From contig CAUJFL010000092.1 in the NCBI GenBank assembly GCA_963169165.1, forward strand, positions 1-64,000: DNA of 64,000 nucleotides, written 5' to 3'. Shown here piece after piece: positions 17,837-27,608 of the stretch (position 1 is the stretch's first letter; the number at the start of each line of letters is the position of its first letter). The notes under the pieces are model-generated. The model worked only from the letters and a program-made list of their open reading frames with translations. It was not told where the DNA came from and searched no databases. The translations under genes were made by a program, and so were the position numbers. The DNA is from Myxococcota bacterium (GTDB lineage Bacteria > Myxococcota_A > Polyangia > Polyangiales > Polyangiaceae).

Positions 17837-19971
17837 GGTTCGGCCTCGTCCACCGCATCATGACCAACGCGCTGGCGGCGCTCGGCGTGCTGTCGCTCGT
17901 CGCGACCGGCGAGCTCGGGCGGTGGGTGAACGTGGCCATCATGCTGGGGCTCGCGTGCGCTGTCGCGGTGCCAGAGCGCTTCGGCGACAACCCGTGGGTG
18001 CGCCGCGCGTCGCAGATCGCGCCCTTGCTGTTCCTCTCGATCCAGATCGGCCGCTGGGTGTCGGGCCGGCCGCTGCTCGAGGTGTCGGTCGAGTTCGCGG
18101 CGGTGCTGCAGATCGTCCGCGTCGCGACGCGCAGCGACTCGGCGCACGATCAGCAGGTCATCGTCCTCGCGCTGCTGCACCTGATCGCCGGCACCGTGCT
18201 CGGCGGCGGCCTCGCCTATGGCGTGTGCTTCCTGGGGTTCCTGGTGGTCGCGCCCGCCGCGCTCGTCCTCTCCCACCTGCGGCGCGAGGTCGAGGGCAAC
18301 TACCGCCAGGGCGCGCGCGACAGGACGGGCCTGCCGGTCGACGTGCCCCGCATCCTCAAGAGCCGGCGCGTCGTCGGCAAGACGTTCTTGATGGTGACGT
18401 GCTCGCTCGCGCTGCCGATCCTGGTGTTCACGGCCGGGCTGTTCGCGCTCTTCCCGCGGGTCGGGTTCCACTGGCTGATCCTCCACCACGAGGGCGGGCG
18501 CAGGGTCGGCTTCTCCGATCTCGTCGATCTCGGCAGCGTGGGCCTCCTGCGCGACGATCCGCAGATCGCGCTGCGCGTGTCGATCCCCGATCTCCCCGAG
18601 CCGCCGCCGGATCGGATCGCCCTGCACCTGCGCGGCACGGCGCTCGACTACTACGACGGGCGCGCGTGGGCGCGCACCAACGTGCACCGCGCGGCCGTCG
18701 GACAGCTGCAGCAGGTGATCCCGATCGAGCGCCGCCCCGAGCCCGACGATCAGCGCGTCACGATCGACCTCGAGGCGTTCGAGCCCCCCGTGCTGTTCAC
18801 GCCGCCCGGGGCCGTCGCCGTCGAGATCGTCCCGCGCTCCGACTCGCCGTTCTTGCTCGGCGTCTCGCGCCTGCGCGTCGAGCGCGGCGCCGAGGGAGAG
18901 CTGCGCTACCGCGACAGCGAGGAGCGGGGCGTGCGCTACCACGCGTGGGTGTCGCGTCGCCCGCGCACGACCGCCGCCCGCGAGGATCTCTCGCGCTACC
19001 TGCAGCTGCCGCCGCGCCTGCCTGCCCGCGTCGCCGCGCTCGCGGCCGAGTGGGTCGGCGCGACGCCGCAGCCGCTCGAGAAGGCGCGCGTCATCGAGCA
19101 GCGCCTCCGCACCCAGTATCGCTACGACCGCGCGTCGCCATCGGGTGGCACGGAGCGGCCGCTCGATCACTTCCTGTTCGAGTCGAAGCGAGGCCACTGC
19201 GAGTTCTACTCGACCGCGATGGCCATCCTGCTGCGCACGCAGGGCGTGCCGACGCGCAACGTGACCGGGTTCGCGGGCGGGAGCTGGAACCGGTTCGCGC
19301 GCACGTACACGGTGCGCCAAGGGGACGCGCACTCGTGGGTCGAGGTGTGGATCGACGGCGTGGGCTGGCAGCTGTTCGATCCCACGCCGCCGGCCGAGGC
19401 CGCGCCGCAGAGCGAGCTGCGCGGGGTCACCGCGTTCTTGCGAGACATGCTCGAGGCGACCAGCCAGCGCTGGGATCGCCACGTCGTCGGCTACGACATC
19501 CACCAGCAGCTGTCGCTGTTCGAGCGGCTCCGCGGCACGTTCCGCGCGCCCGCGGGGCGGTCTCCGTTCGGGTTGCCCCCCCGGGCGCTGCTGCTGTCGT
19601 TCGTCGGGATGGTCGCAGCGGCGTGGGCGGTGCGGAGGCTGCTCCGTCGACGCCGCGCGCACGCCGAGCCGAGCGCGCCGCGCGGGGCACCGGCGGCTCG
19701 GGCGCGGGCCGCCACGGCGCTCTACGAGGCGCTCGAGTCGGCGATGAGCGCGCAAGGGCTGCCGCGCGCGCAGGGGGTGCCGCCGCTCGCGCACGCGCTC
19801 TCGAGCGAGGTCGCCGCGCACCCGCTGTCCTCCGAGATCCGCGCGCTCACCGAGCTCTACCTCGAGGCGAGGTTCGGCGCGCGCGCGCTCCGCGCCGAGG
19901 AGCACGAGGATTTCTTGCGCCGCACGAAGCGCGTGCGCGCCCACCGCGTCCGCGCCGCGCGCGCCGGCTGA
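17833..19971 (+). CDS. Transglutaminase-like membrane protein (DUF3488/TgpA-like)
   Basis: N-terminal TM block; RGHCEFYSTAMAILLRTQGVPTRNVTGFAGGSWN...GDAHSWVEVWIDGVGWQLFDPTPP retains Cys-His-Asp triad. Confidence 0.92.
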   Translation: MRFGLVHRIMTNALAALGVLSLVATGELGRWVNVAIMLGLACAVAVPERFGDNPWVRRASQIAPLLFLSIQIGRWVSGRPLLEVSVEFAAVLQIVRVATRSDSAHDQQVIVLALLHLIAGTVLGGGLAYGVCFLGFLVVAPAALVLSHLRREVEGNYRQGARDRTGLPVDVPRILKSRRVVGKTFLMVTCSLALPILVFTAGLFALFPRVGFHWLILHHEGGRRVGFSDLVDLGSVGLLRDDPQIALRVSIPDLPEPPPDRIALHLRGTALDYYDGRAWARTNVHRAAVGQLQQVIPIERRPEPDDQRVTIDLEAFEPPVLFTPPGAVAVEIVPRSDSPFLLGVSRLRVERGAEGELRYRDSEERGVRYHAWVSRRPRTTAAREDLSRYLQLPPRLPARVAALAAEWVGATPQPLEKARVIEQRLRTQYRYDRASPSGGTERPLDHFLFESKRGHCEFYSTAMAILLRTQGVPTRNVTGFAGGSWNRFARTYTVRQGDAHSWVEVWIDGVGWQLFDPTPPAEAAPQSELRGVTAFLRDMLEATSQRWDRHVVGYDIHQQLSLFERLRGTFRAPAGRSPFGLPPRALLLSFVGMVAAAWAVRRLLRRRRAHAEPSAPRGAPAARARAATALYEALESAMSAQGLPRAQGVPPLAHALSSEVAAHPLSSEIRALTELYLEARFGARALRAEEHEDFLRRTKRVRAHRVRAARAG

Positions 19972-19975
19972 TCCG

Positions 19976-20890
19976 TCACTCGACGCGCAGCGGCGTCGCC
20001 ATGAACAGCAGCACGAACAGCGACAGGCACGCGATCGCGACCGCCCGCCTCCCGGGGCCGAGCGCCTCGCCCTCGTCGGTGGGAGGGTGAACGCCGCCCG
20101 AGGCGCGCAGCACGAGCGCCGTCAGCCCGAACCACACGAGCCAGAAGGTGCTGTTCGACACCGCCGTCAGCACCGCGTCCGTCGTGAACCCGTGCGCGCG
20201 CGCGCGCCACACGTTGCGCGCGGCGTTGATCACGAAGAGCCCGAGCAGGCCGCGGTGGAGCCACCTCCCGAGGGTGTTGGCGCGCTCGCCCAGCAGCGCG
20301 TAGGCGACGTGGCCGCCGTCGAGCTGGCCGATCGGCAGGAGGTTCACCATCGTCAAGAAGAGCCCCGTCCACCCGGCGAACGCCGTCGGGTGCAGGTACA
20401 CGTCGTGCCCCGCGGGGATCGGCCGCGCGAACGCGAGCTTCATCGCGACGTACAGGAGCGAGTCGCCCTCGATCAAGGACGGCGAGCTCGCGGGCTTCAC
20501 GTCGGAGAGCGACAGGCCGATCGCCAGGAGAGGCAGCGCGAACAGCATGCCCGCGAGCGGCCCCGCGGCGCCGATGTCGAGCAGCGCGCGACGCGACGCG
20601 ATCCGCGACGTCATCCCGATGATCGCGCCCGCGGTGCCGAACGGCGAGAGGTACGGCAGCGGCAGGAAGTGCGGCAGCGAGGCCGGCACGCCGTGCAGCC
20701 GCGCCGCGATGTAGTGGCCGAATTCGTGCGCGACCAGGATGGTGAGCAGCGGCGCCGCGAACGTCCACCCGCGCCAGATCGGGCCGTCCTCGCCGACGTA
20801 GCCCGCGCCCGTGTGCATCACCGAGAGCACCGTCAGCGCGAAGAGCGCGAGCGGCGCGAGGCGCTTCGCCGTCGTGCGCGGGTCGATCAT
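19976..20890 (-). CDS. Site-2-protease-type M50 family metalloprotease
   Basis: VAHEFGHYIAARLHGVPASLPHFLPLP (HExxH); NLLPIGQLDGGHVAYALLG (second zinc site). Confidence 0.92.
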   Translation of the reverse strand: MIDPRTTAKRLAPLALFALTVLSVMHTGAGYVGEDGPIWRGWTFAAPLLTILVAHEFGHYIAARLHGVPASLPHFLPLPYLSPFGTAGAIIGMTSRIASRRALLDIGAAGPLAGMLFALPLLAIGLSLSDVKPASSPSLIEGDSLLYVAMKLAFARPIPAGHDVYLHPTAFAGWTGLFLTMVNLLPIGQLDGGHVAYALLGERANTLGRWLHRGLLGLFVINAARNVWRARAHGFTTDAVLTAVSNSTFWLVWFGLTALVLRASGGVHPPTDEGEALGPGRRAVAIACLSLFVLLFMATPLRVE

Positions 20891-21336
20891 CCCGGCTCGA
20901 TATCGGCGGTGAGGCGCCGCACTGCGTCCTCGATCGTCAGCGTCACCTGACCTTGGGCGCTCTCGAGCGTGATCGAGCCCGTCGCGCGGTCCGGCTCCAC
21001 GACGACGGTCGCGCCGAGCGCGTCGAGCCGAGCCGCGAGCCTCGTGGCGTCGGTCGGTCCGAGCCGCGCGAGCAGCCCCGCAGCTGCGCCGAGCGCCGCC
21101 AGCGCCTCGTCGAACAGCGCGTGGAGCGCGCGATCGTCGGTCGACGCCGCGTCGCCCACTAGCCGCGCCGCGACGGCGCGCGCGAGCTGCAAGACCGCCT
21201 CGCGCGCCCGCGACGCCTCGACCGCGATCGTGAGGTCGGCGAGCGGAGAGGCCGGGTCCTCGAACACGCGCGGCTCACGCCGGGCTCGTGCGGCTGGTGG
21301 CGCCTCGAGCACCGCGCCGCGCAGGATCCCGGTCAC
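20887..21336 (-). CDS. Hypothetical protein
   Basis: GTG start at 21336 overlaps the upstream ORF; coupled to the M50 gene by a 4-nt overlap. No recognised domain. Confidence 0.6.
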   Translation of the reverse strand: MTGILRGAVLEAPPAARARREPRVFEDPASPLADLTIAVEASRAREAVLQLARAVAARLVGDAASTDDRALHALFDEALAALGAAAGLLARLGPTDATRLAARLDALGATVVVEPDRATGSITLESAQGQVTLTIEDAVRRLTADIEPG

Positions 21337-21539
21337 GTCGGCCTCGCCGCGCGGAGCTCGTGCGCCGCGCGCGCCACCGCCCCCGCCAGCAAGGCCGCGC
21401 GCGCGGCGCGATCCGTCGCGCCCGAGAGCGCGCGCGCGAGCGGGACCGTCGCGGCGAGCTCGCGCACGAGCTCGGCCTCGCCGAGCAGCGCGGACGCCGC
21501 GACGAACGCCTCGTCGAACGCGGCATCGCCCGAGGTCAC
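21333..21539 (-). CDS. Small Ala-rich hypothetical protein
   Basis: VTSGDAAFDEAFVAASALLGEAELVRELAATV...; 4-nt overlaps on both sides argue for a coupled gene. Confidence 0.5.
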   Translation of the reverse strand: MTSGDAAFDEAFVAASALLGEAELVRELAATVPLARALSGATDRAARAALLAGAVARAAHELRAARPT

Positions 21540-22372
21540 GCGCGCGCCTCCCACCGCCCGTCACGCTCGCTCGCGCGACCGTCGAGCGCGAGCTTGTCGA
21601 GGTGCGCCTCGAGCGAGAGCCTCGCGAGCGGCCACGCGGCCATGGGCGTGTCTTCGTACACGCGCGGCACCAAGTCGTCGACCGTCCCGGCGTGAAGCGC
21701 CAGCGCCGCGATGACCCTCTGCTCTCGCATCAGCCGGTGCGCGACGTAGCGCTCGAACGTGTGAGACGGCTCGTCGATCGGCGCCCCGTGGGCGGGCAAG
21801 GCCACGCGCGCCGCGCGCGAGGACAGCCGCCGCAGCTCGACGAGGTAGCGGGCCATGTCTCCCTCGCCTCGGGCGATCAGGATGGTGCCCTCGCTCGCGA
21901 TCATGTCTCCGACGATCAACGCGCCGAGCTCACGCTCGTGGAGGCAGAGGTGTCCAGGCGCGTGACCCGGCGTGAAGCACACCTCCCAGCGCTGCGGGCT
22001 CGGGCCGTCGAGCGCGATCACGTCTCCCTCGTCGAGCAGCCTGGCGACCGGGGCGTCGAGCCTGTGCGCGGTCTCGGCGTGCGCCCACAGCGGGACGCCG
22101 AGCGCCTGGCGAAAGAACTCGGCCCCTCCGACGTGATCCGGGTGGTGGTGCGTGGCGAAGATCGCGACGATGCGCCGCCCGCTCGAGACGAGGCCGCGCG
22201 CCCAGGTGACCCACTCTCGCCGCTCGTCGTCGAATGGCGTCGAGGGCTCGACCAGCAGCACGTCGCGCCCGCCGAGCGCGTAGCTGTTGGTGTGGGTCGC
22301 GGGCGGGAGCGTGGGCGTGCGAACGGAGAACCCCTCGACGCCCGCGATGATCTCGACGGGGCGCGGCGTCAC
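21536..22372 (-). CDS. MBL-fold metallo-hydrolase
   Basis: ATHHHPDHVGG (HxHxDH); FTPGHAPGHLCL; LIVGDMI; ALPAHGAPI. GTG start at 22372. Confidence 0.93.
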   Translation of the reverse strand: MTPRPVEIIAGVEGFSVRTPTLPPATHTNSYALGGRDVLLVEPSTPFDDERREWVTWARGLVSSGRRIVAIFATHHHPDHVGGAEFFRQALGVPLWAHAETAHRLDAPVARLLDEGDVIALDGPSPQRWEVCFTPGHAPGHLCLHERELGALIVGDMIASEGTILIARGEGDMARYLVELRRLSSRAARVALPAHGAPIDEPSHTFERYVAHRLMREQRVIAALALHAGTVDDLVPRVYEDTPMAAWPLARLSLEAHLDKLALDGRASERDGRWEARA

Positions 22373-23706
22373 TCGGGGCACGCGATCAGCTCTTCGCGCC
22401 ACACGCCCTCGGTGCAGATGCGCGTCGTGGCGGTGGCCGTGCAAGCGGCGCCATAGGTACACTTCTGGTTGGCGGTAGGGCACGGCTGGCCAAGGTTGGG
22501 AGCCACCTTCGGGCACGGCGCGACGCCCGGCCCGGCGCATCGCCATTTCGTGTCCGGGCTGCAGGGCCCGCCCGCGCAGCCGGTGCAGACGCAGCTCGCG
22601 CCGTCGGCGAGCGCGCAGACCGCGCCCTCATTCTTGCACGATCCGCCGCCGTCGACGACCTTGACGGGGCAGCCGTCCATCCCTGGCGTGAGCGGCGCCG
22701 GGCACGAGGCGGCCGCTTGCACCCACCCGCCCTCGGTGCACGAGGCGCGCGCGCGGCAGCCGATCGCGACCTGCTCGCCGTACTCGCACTCGAGGCCCAG
22801 CTTGGGGCACGGCCCTCCGCCGGGCAGCGCAGGAGGGCACGCCGCGGCCTCTTCTGCGACGACCTTGCAGTGGCCGTCGCCGCCGCACTTGGCGCTGAGC
22901 CCAGGCGGGAATTGCGACGCGCAGTTGACCTTGCAGGGCCCCTTGCCAGCGCCGCACACCTCGAGCTCGTAGGCGTGGACCTTCGATGCGGCGACCGCGA
23001 CGTAGTCTCCAGGCGGCTTCAGCGTGCAGCTGCAGCACTCGTTCGCCGCGTGCAGCGTGCAGTCTGCGTCCTTCTCGCACGCCGACAGCGCGTGCTTCTC
23101 GATGTTGCTGACCTCGCATTTGTTCAGCTCGCAGGTCGCGAGCAGCGAAGGGTTCGAGCCCGCCGCGCACGCGGGGCACCCCACGGGAGCGGGACACACC
23201 TCTTCGAAGTGTGCTTGCAGCTTGGTGTAGTTGACGGCGTCGAGGTCATTGACCTTGGGGACCGTGCAGACACCGCAGCAGCTCTTCGGCGCGAGCAGGC
23301 ACTCGCCCGGCTGCGCGCAGCTCGACCACTCGAGCCCCATGCCCTTGCAGCTGCCGGGCGAGTCCTCGACAGTACACGCGGCGCCGCACGGACACACGGT
23401 GGCGCCCTGGCAGGTTGCGCCCGCGCCGCACTCGTCGTCGTCCCAGCACCGCCCCCCGATGATCTCCTTGCAGACGCCCTTGGCGCAGTTCTTCCCGGGG
23501 CCGCAGTCGGCGTCCTTCGCGCAGCCGCAGCTCGCGCCCCCAGCTCCGGAGGTGCCGGCGCTGCCCCCTTGCGACGAGCCGCTGGACCCGCCGTTCGAGC
23601 TGCCCGCCTGGCCCGAGCCCGCCGCGCCCGCCGCGCCCGCCTCGAACGTCTGCCCTCCGCACCCGACCAGCACCACGACCGACAGCGCGAAGACAGTCTT
23701 GCTCAT
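22369..23706 (-). CDS. Cysteine-rich lipoprotein
   Basis: MSKTVFALSVVVLVGCGGQ lipobox, Gly/Ser linker, then many CxxDxDC-type Cys clusters. Confidence 0.75.
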   Translation of the reverse strand: MSKTVFALSVVVLVGCGGQTFEAGAAGAAGSGQAGSSNGGSSGSSQGGSAGTSGAGGASCGCAKDADCGPGKNCAKGVCKEIIGGRCWDDDECGAGATCQGATVCPCGAACTVEDSPGSCKGMGLEWSSCAQPGECLLAPKSCCGVCTVPKVNDLDAVNYTKLQAHFEEVCPAPVGCPACAAGSNPSLLATCELNKCEVSNIEKHALSACEKDADCTLHAANECCSCTLKPPGDYVAVAASKVHAYELEVCGAGKGPCKVNCASQFPPGLSAKCGGDGHCKVVAEEAAACPPALPGGGPCPKLGLECEYGEQVAIGCRARASCTEGGWVQAAASCPAPLTPGMDGCPVKVVDGGGSCKNEGAVCALADGASCVCTGCAGGPCSPDTKWRCAGPGVAPCPKVAPNLGQPCPTANQKCTYGAACTATATTRICTEGVWREELIACPE

Positions 23707-23720
23707 GCGCGCAGCGTATC

Positions 23721-24512
23721 TCACCTGCGTTCAGCGACCACGTCCGCGATGCGGTACCGGCCGGGCGCGCGGCCCGCGAGGAACCTGGCCGCCGTGATGG
23801 CCCCGCGCGCGAAGAGATCTCGGTTGGTCGCGCGGTGGGTCAGCTCGAGCCGCTCGCCCTCGCCGAGGAGATGGACAGTGTGATCACCGATCACGTCGCC
23901 GCCGCGCACCGCGAGCACCGCGAGCTCGTCGTGGCGCCGCGCGCCGACCAGCCCGTCGCGACCCGACAGCTCGCGTAGTCCGCCGCGACCCTCATGCACC
24001 GCCTCTGCGAGCCGCTTGGCGGTCCCGCTCGGCGCGTCCGCCTTCTTGCGGTGGTGCGTCTCGACGATCTCGACGTCGAACTCGGCGCCGAGGCGCTTGA
24101 CGGCCTCGCGCACCAGCTCGGCGAGCACCTGCACGCCCAGGCTCATGTTGGCCGCCCACAGGAGCGGAACGAGCGCGGACGCGTCGTCGAGGGCCTTGTT
24201 GGCCGCGGCGTCGAGCCCCGTCGTGCCGCAGACCCAGGGGAGCCTCGCGCGCTTGACCGCGGACGCGACGATCGGGGTCGCCTTCGGGGTCGAGAAATCG
24301 ATCACCGCCTCGGCCCCGAGCAGCGCGGCGTCCACGTCGGCGGTGAGCGCGACCCCGAGGTGGCCCACCGCGGAGAGCTCGCCGACGTCGCGCCCGAGCA
24401 GCGGGCTCGACGGAGACTCGGCGGCGCCGACGACGAGATCGCCTCCTTCGCACGCGAGCCGGACGACCGCGGCGCCCATGCGGCCGCCGGCGCCGAACAC
24501 CGCGAGCTTCAC
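23721..24512 (-). CDS. dapB: 4-hydroxy-tetrahydrodipicolinate reductase
   Basis: VFGAGGRMGAAVVRLA; VIDFSTPKAT; CGTTGL; EIVETHHRKKADAPSGTAKRL. GTG start coupled to dapA. Confidence 0.95.
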   Translation of the reverse strand: MKLAVFGAGGRMGAAVVRLACEGGDLVVGAAESPSSPLLGRDVGELSAVGHLGVALTADVDAALLGAEAVIDFSTPKATPIVASAVKRARLPWVCGTTGLDAAANKALDDASALVPLLWAANMSLGVQVLAELVREAVKRLGAEFDVEIVETHHRKKADAPSGTAKRLAEAVHEGRGGLRELSGRDGLVGARRHDELAVLAVRGGDVIGDHTVHLLGEGERLELTHRATNRDLFARGAITAARFLAGRAPGRYRIADVVAERR

Positions 24513-25405
24513 TTGGCGGCCTCGAAGCGCGCGAGGACCTCGGCGAGCCTGGCGCGCGTCGCGTCGGACACCGGCACGAGCGGCAGCCGCACCGCGTCGC
24601 TCATCGCGGCGCGGGCCGCGAGGACGGCCTTGATCGGGCCCGGGTTCGCCTCGATGAACATCGCGTCGTGCACCGGCAAGAGCCGCTGGTGGAGCGCGAG
24701 CGCCTCTCGCGCGCACCCCGACGCGAAGGCGGCCACGACCGCCGACACCTCCGCAGGGAAGGCGTTGCTCGTCACGCTGATCACGCCGTCGGCGCCCGTC
24801 GCCATCATCGCGAGCGTGAGCGCGTCATCGCCGGAGAGCACCGTCAGGCGATCGCCGAGCGCGCGCTTCAGCTCCTGGCAGCGCAGCACGTTGCCGGTCG
24901 CCTCCTTGGTCGCGACAACGTTGGGGCACGCCTCGGCGATCCGGCAGGTCGTGTCGAGGGCCAGATCGACGCTCGAGCGGCCGGGGATGTTGTACAGGAT
25001 GACGGGCGCGTCGACCGCGCTCGCCACCGCGCGGACGTGCTGGAACAGGCCCTCCTGTGTCGGCTTCGAGTAGTAGGGCATGACGACCATCACGCCCGTC
25101 GCGCCGGCCTCGAGCGCGCGCCTCGACGCCTCGATCGTCTTCTTCGTGGAGAAGCTCCCCGTCCCGGCGAACACGGGGACGCGCCCCCTCGCGACCTCGA
25201 CCGTGCGCCTGATGACGTCGAGCTGCTCGGCGTCGGAGAGCGTCGGTGTCTCACCGGTGGTCCCGCACGGCACGAGCCCGGAGATGCCGCCCTGGACCTG
25301 CGCCTCGACCAGCGCCTCGTACGCGGCGAGGTCGACGGCCTCGCCGTCGCGGGTGAACGGGGTGACGAGCGCGGTCAGCGCCCCTTTGGGTGCCAGGTGG
25401 GCCAT
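24509..25405 (-). CDS. dapA: 4-hydroxy-tetrahydrodipicolinate synthase
   Basis: ALVTPFT; GLVPCGTTGETPTLS; ILYNIPGRSSVDL; VVATKEATGN; LSGDDALTL. Confidence 0.96.
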   Translation of the reverse strand: MAHLAPKGALTALVTPFTRDGEAVDLAAYEALVEAQVQGGISGLVPCGTTGETPTLSDAEQLDVIRRTVEVARGRVPVFAGTGSFSTKKTIEASRRALEAGATGVMVVMPYYSKPTQEGLFQHVRAVASAVDAPVILYNIPGRSSVDLALDTTCRIAEACPNVVATKEATGNVLRCQELKRALGDRLTVLSGDDALTLAMMATGADGVISVTSNAFPAEVSAVVAAFASGCAREALALHQRLLPVHDAMFIEANPGPIKAVLAARAAMSDAVRLPLVPVSDATRARLAEVLARFEAAK

Positions 25406-25448
25406 GGCGCGTGGATGGCAGAGGCCCAGCGGCGCGGCAACGGCGAGG

Positions 25449-26291
25449 TCAGCCGGCGGCCCACCCGGCGCGGAAGCGCGCGAGCAGCTCGCGATCGTCG
25501 CGGTCCCACGGGTGAAAATCTGGCCTGAGGTAGTCGAGCCAGCCGGGCAGCACGCGCGGGACGAGCCCGGGCTCGACGAACAAGAAGCGCAGCAGCCCGA
25601 GCCACGCGCGCGCGTCGGTCAGCGAGCCGTCTCTCGACATCAGGTGCAGCGTGTGCAGCGCCGTCAGCGTCGGGAACATCACCGAGGTGAAGGCGTACGA
25701 CCGCAGCCGCACGAACGTGCTGCCGGAGACCTCGGCGAGGAGATCGAACGCGACGGCTTTGTGCTCGGCCTCCTCGGCCGCGTGCCACCGCCAGATCCGC
25801 GCGTGCGCCTCGTCGACGCCCTCGGAGAAGGCCGGCTCGCCGAGCACCAGCTCCGCCATCAGCGCCGTGTAGTGCTCGAGCGCGGCGGTCGCGGCGAGAC
25901 GGACGACGGGCGGCAGGTGCGCCCTCATCGCGGCGGTGCGGCGGCGCACGCCCGCCGAGATCGGCTCGAGATCGAACCCGCGCCGCTTCGCGTAGTCGTT
26001 GTACGCCTCGTGCACGCGGCCGTGCTGCGCCTCCTGCGCGACGAACGCGCCGATCGCGCGGCGCAGCTCGGGATCGCTCGCGCCGTCCTGGTTGGCGCGG
26101 ACCGCCTCGATGAACATCCGCTCCCCGTCGGGGAAGACCGCCGAGAGCGCGTACAGCAGCGCCGTCACGCCCTTCTCGCCGCGATAGAAGTACTTGGGAG
26201 CGTCCTCGGGGACGTCGAACTCGGGGCGCCGCACCTCGATGCGCGGGCGGTCGCGAGCGGGGACCCGGACCGCGGGAGCGAAGGGGAACAT
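25449..26291 (-). CDS. Metal-dependent hydrolase (PF10118-like)
   Basis: PDGERMFIEAVR, FVAQEAQHGRVHEAYN, ALEHYTALMAE, WHAAEEAEHKAVAFDL: spaced Glu/His metal ligands. Confidence 0.8.
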   Translation of the reverse strand: MFPFAPAVRVPARDRPRIEVRRPEFDVPEDAPKYFYRGEKGVTALLYALSAVFPDGERMFIEAVRANQDGASDPELRRAIGAFVAQEAQHGRVHEAYNDYAKRRGFDLEPISAGVRRRTAAMRAHLPPVVRLAATAALEHYTALMAELVLGEPAFSEGVDEAHARIWRWHAAEEAEHKAVAFDLLAEVSGSTFVRLRSYAFTSVMFPTLTALHTLHLMSRDGSLTDARAWLGLLRFLFVEPGLVPRVLPGWLDYLRPDFHPWDRDDRELLARFRAGWAAG

Positions 26292-26311
26292 CGGCCAGCG
26301 AAGCTACCACG

Positions 26312-26806
26312 CTACGGCGTGAACTTGCCGTAGCCGCCGCGGTAGTAGGCGAGCGGCCGTCCGCCGTCGCGCGCGCCGACCCACAGCACCCGCCCGAGCG
26401 CGATCACGTGGTCGCCCGCGTCGACCGCGTCGTGGAGCGCGCAGTCGATCCACGCGAGCGCGTCCTCGAGCACCGGCGCGCCCGACGCCTCGCGCCGCCA
26501 GCGGAGCCCGTCGAACTTGTCGGCGGCCTTCGACGCGAACCGCCGCGACAGCTCGCCGTGATCCTCGCCGAGGATGTTGACGCAATAGTGCCCCGCCGCG
26601 CGCAGCCTCGGCCACGTCGACGAGGTCTTCGCGGCGCAGAACGACACGAGCTGAGGCGCCATCGACACCGACGTGAACGAGCTGGCCGCCAGGCCGGTCG
26701 GCGCGCCCGACTCGGGGTCCACCGCGGTGATCACGGTGACGCCAGTGAGAAAGTGGCCGAGCACGCCGCGGAGGGCCGCGGGATCGATCGGAGGGGGAGA
26801 GGACAC
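26312..26806 (-). CDS. Flavin reductase family (FMN-binding) protein
   Basis: LRGVLGHFLTGVTVITA; GLAASSFTSVSMAPQLVSFCAAKTSSTWPRLRAAGHYCVNIL. GTG start at 26806; an upstream in-frame start is possible. Confidence 0.88.
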   Translation of the reverse strand: MSSPPPIDPAALRGVLGHFLTGVTVITAVDPESGAPTGLAASSFTSVSMAPQLVSFCAAKTSSTWPRLRAAGHYCVNILGEDHGELSRRFASKAADKFDGLRWRREASGAPVLEDALAWIDCALHDAVDAGDHVIALGRVLWVGARDGGRPLAYYRGGYGKFTP

Positions 26807-26884
26807 GTCGGCAGTGTCGTCGAAACTCCTGGCGACCGCCACGGGCACGACGCGCGAACGCACAGGTGAACCGCCGCGTCCGAC

Positions 26885-27511
26885 GTGCCATGGGGAGGCG
26901 TGCGCGCTGCCACCCTCGTCACCCTCTCTCTTCCCCTCGCCCTCAGCCTCGCCCTCGCGTGCGGAGCCTCGGAGGACTCGCTCGCCACGCAGCCGGGCGG
27001 GGCCGCGGGCGCGGGAGGGGACGCCGCGGGCAGCGCTGGCAGCGGAGGGACGGGCGTCGGTGGCGCGGCGGGCGCGGCAGGGGTCGCTGGCGGCGCCGGC
27101 GCGGGAGGCGCGGCGACGGTGACCACGCTGGCCGAGGTCCAGGCGGCGCTCTTCACGCCCAGCTGCGCGACCAGCCTCTGCCACAGCGCGAAGCAGAAGG
27201 CCGGAGGGCTCTCGCTCGCGAGCGAGGCCGACTCCTGCGCGGCGCTGGTCGGCGTCCCGGCGACGGAGAGCGGCCCGACCAGCCCGAGCTCATGCTCGCG
27301 GGGTGGCGCGTCTGCGCTCGGCCTCCTCCGCGTGAAGCCTGGCAGTCTCACTGAAAGTTTTACATATCTAAAGGTCAGCTCACCTGACAAATGCGTCACG
27401 ATCGAGGGCGTGGAGGCAGGAGAGCGGATGCCCAAGGGAAAGCCCGCCGCCAGTCAAGCCGCGGTCGACTCGCTCGCGCGCTGGATCGAGGCCGGCGCGG
27501 CGTGCGAGTGA
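26885..27511 (+). CDS. Lipoprotein with a cytochrome-like CxxxCH motif
   Basis: Lipobox LALACGA, Gly/Ala linker, ALFTPSCATSLCHSAKQKAGGLSLAS. GTG at 26900 is an alternative start. Confidence 0.72.
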   Translation: MPWGGVRAATLVTLSLPLALSLALACGASEDSLATQPGGAAGAGGDAAGSAGSGGTGVGGAAGAAGVAGGAGAGGAATVTTLAEVQAALFTPSCATSLCHSAKQKAGGLSLASEADSCAALVGVPATESGPTSPSSCSRGGASALGLLRVKPGSLTESFTYLKVSSPDKCVTIEGVEAGERMPKGKPAASQAAVDSLARWIEAGAACE

Positions 27512-27608
27512 ACAGTTGGCAAGCGGCTCACCGCAGGGAATCAGAGTGAGCTCGACCCCGCCCGACCCGTTTGACCCCGTCGGACTGCCGCGGTAACGCT
27601 GGCGAGTC

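Noticed and set aside
17530-19944. 804-aa minus-strand ORF opposite transglutaminase gene
   Set aside because: Antisense artefact; the plus strand encodes an intact catalytic triad.
27351-27400. Local AT-rich patch in the CxxxCH lipoprotein gene as possible horizontally acquired DNA
   Set aside because: Only about 50 nt, in frame (SLTESFTYLKVSSPDKC), with no flanking repeats or mobile genes.
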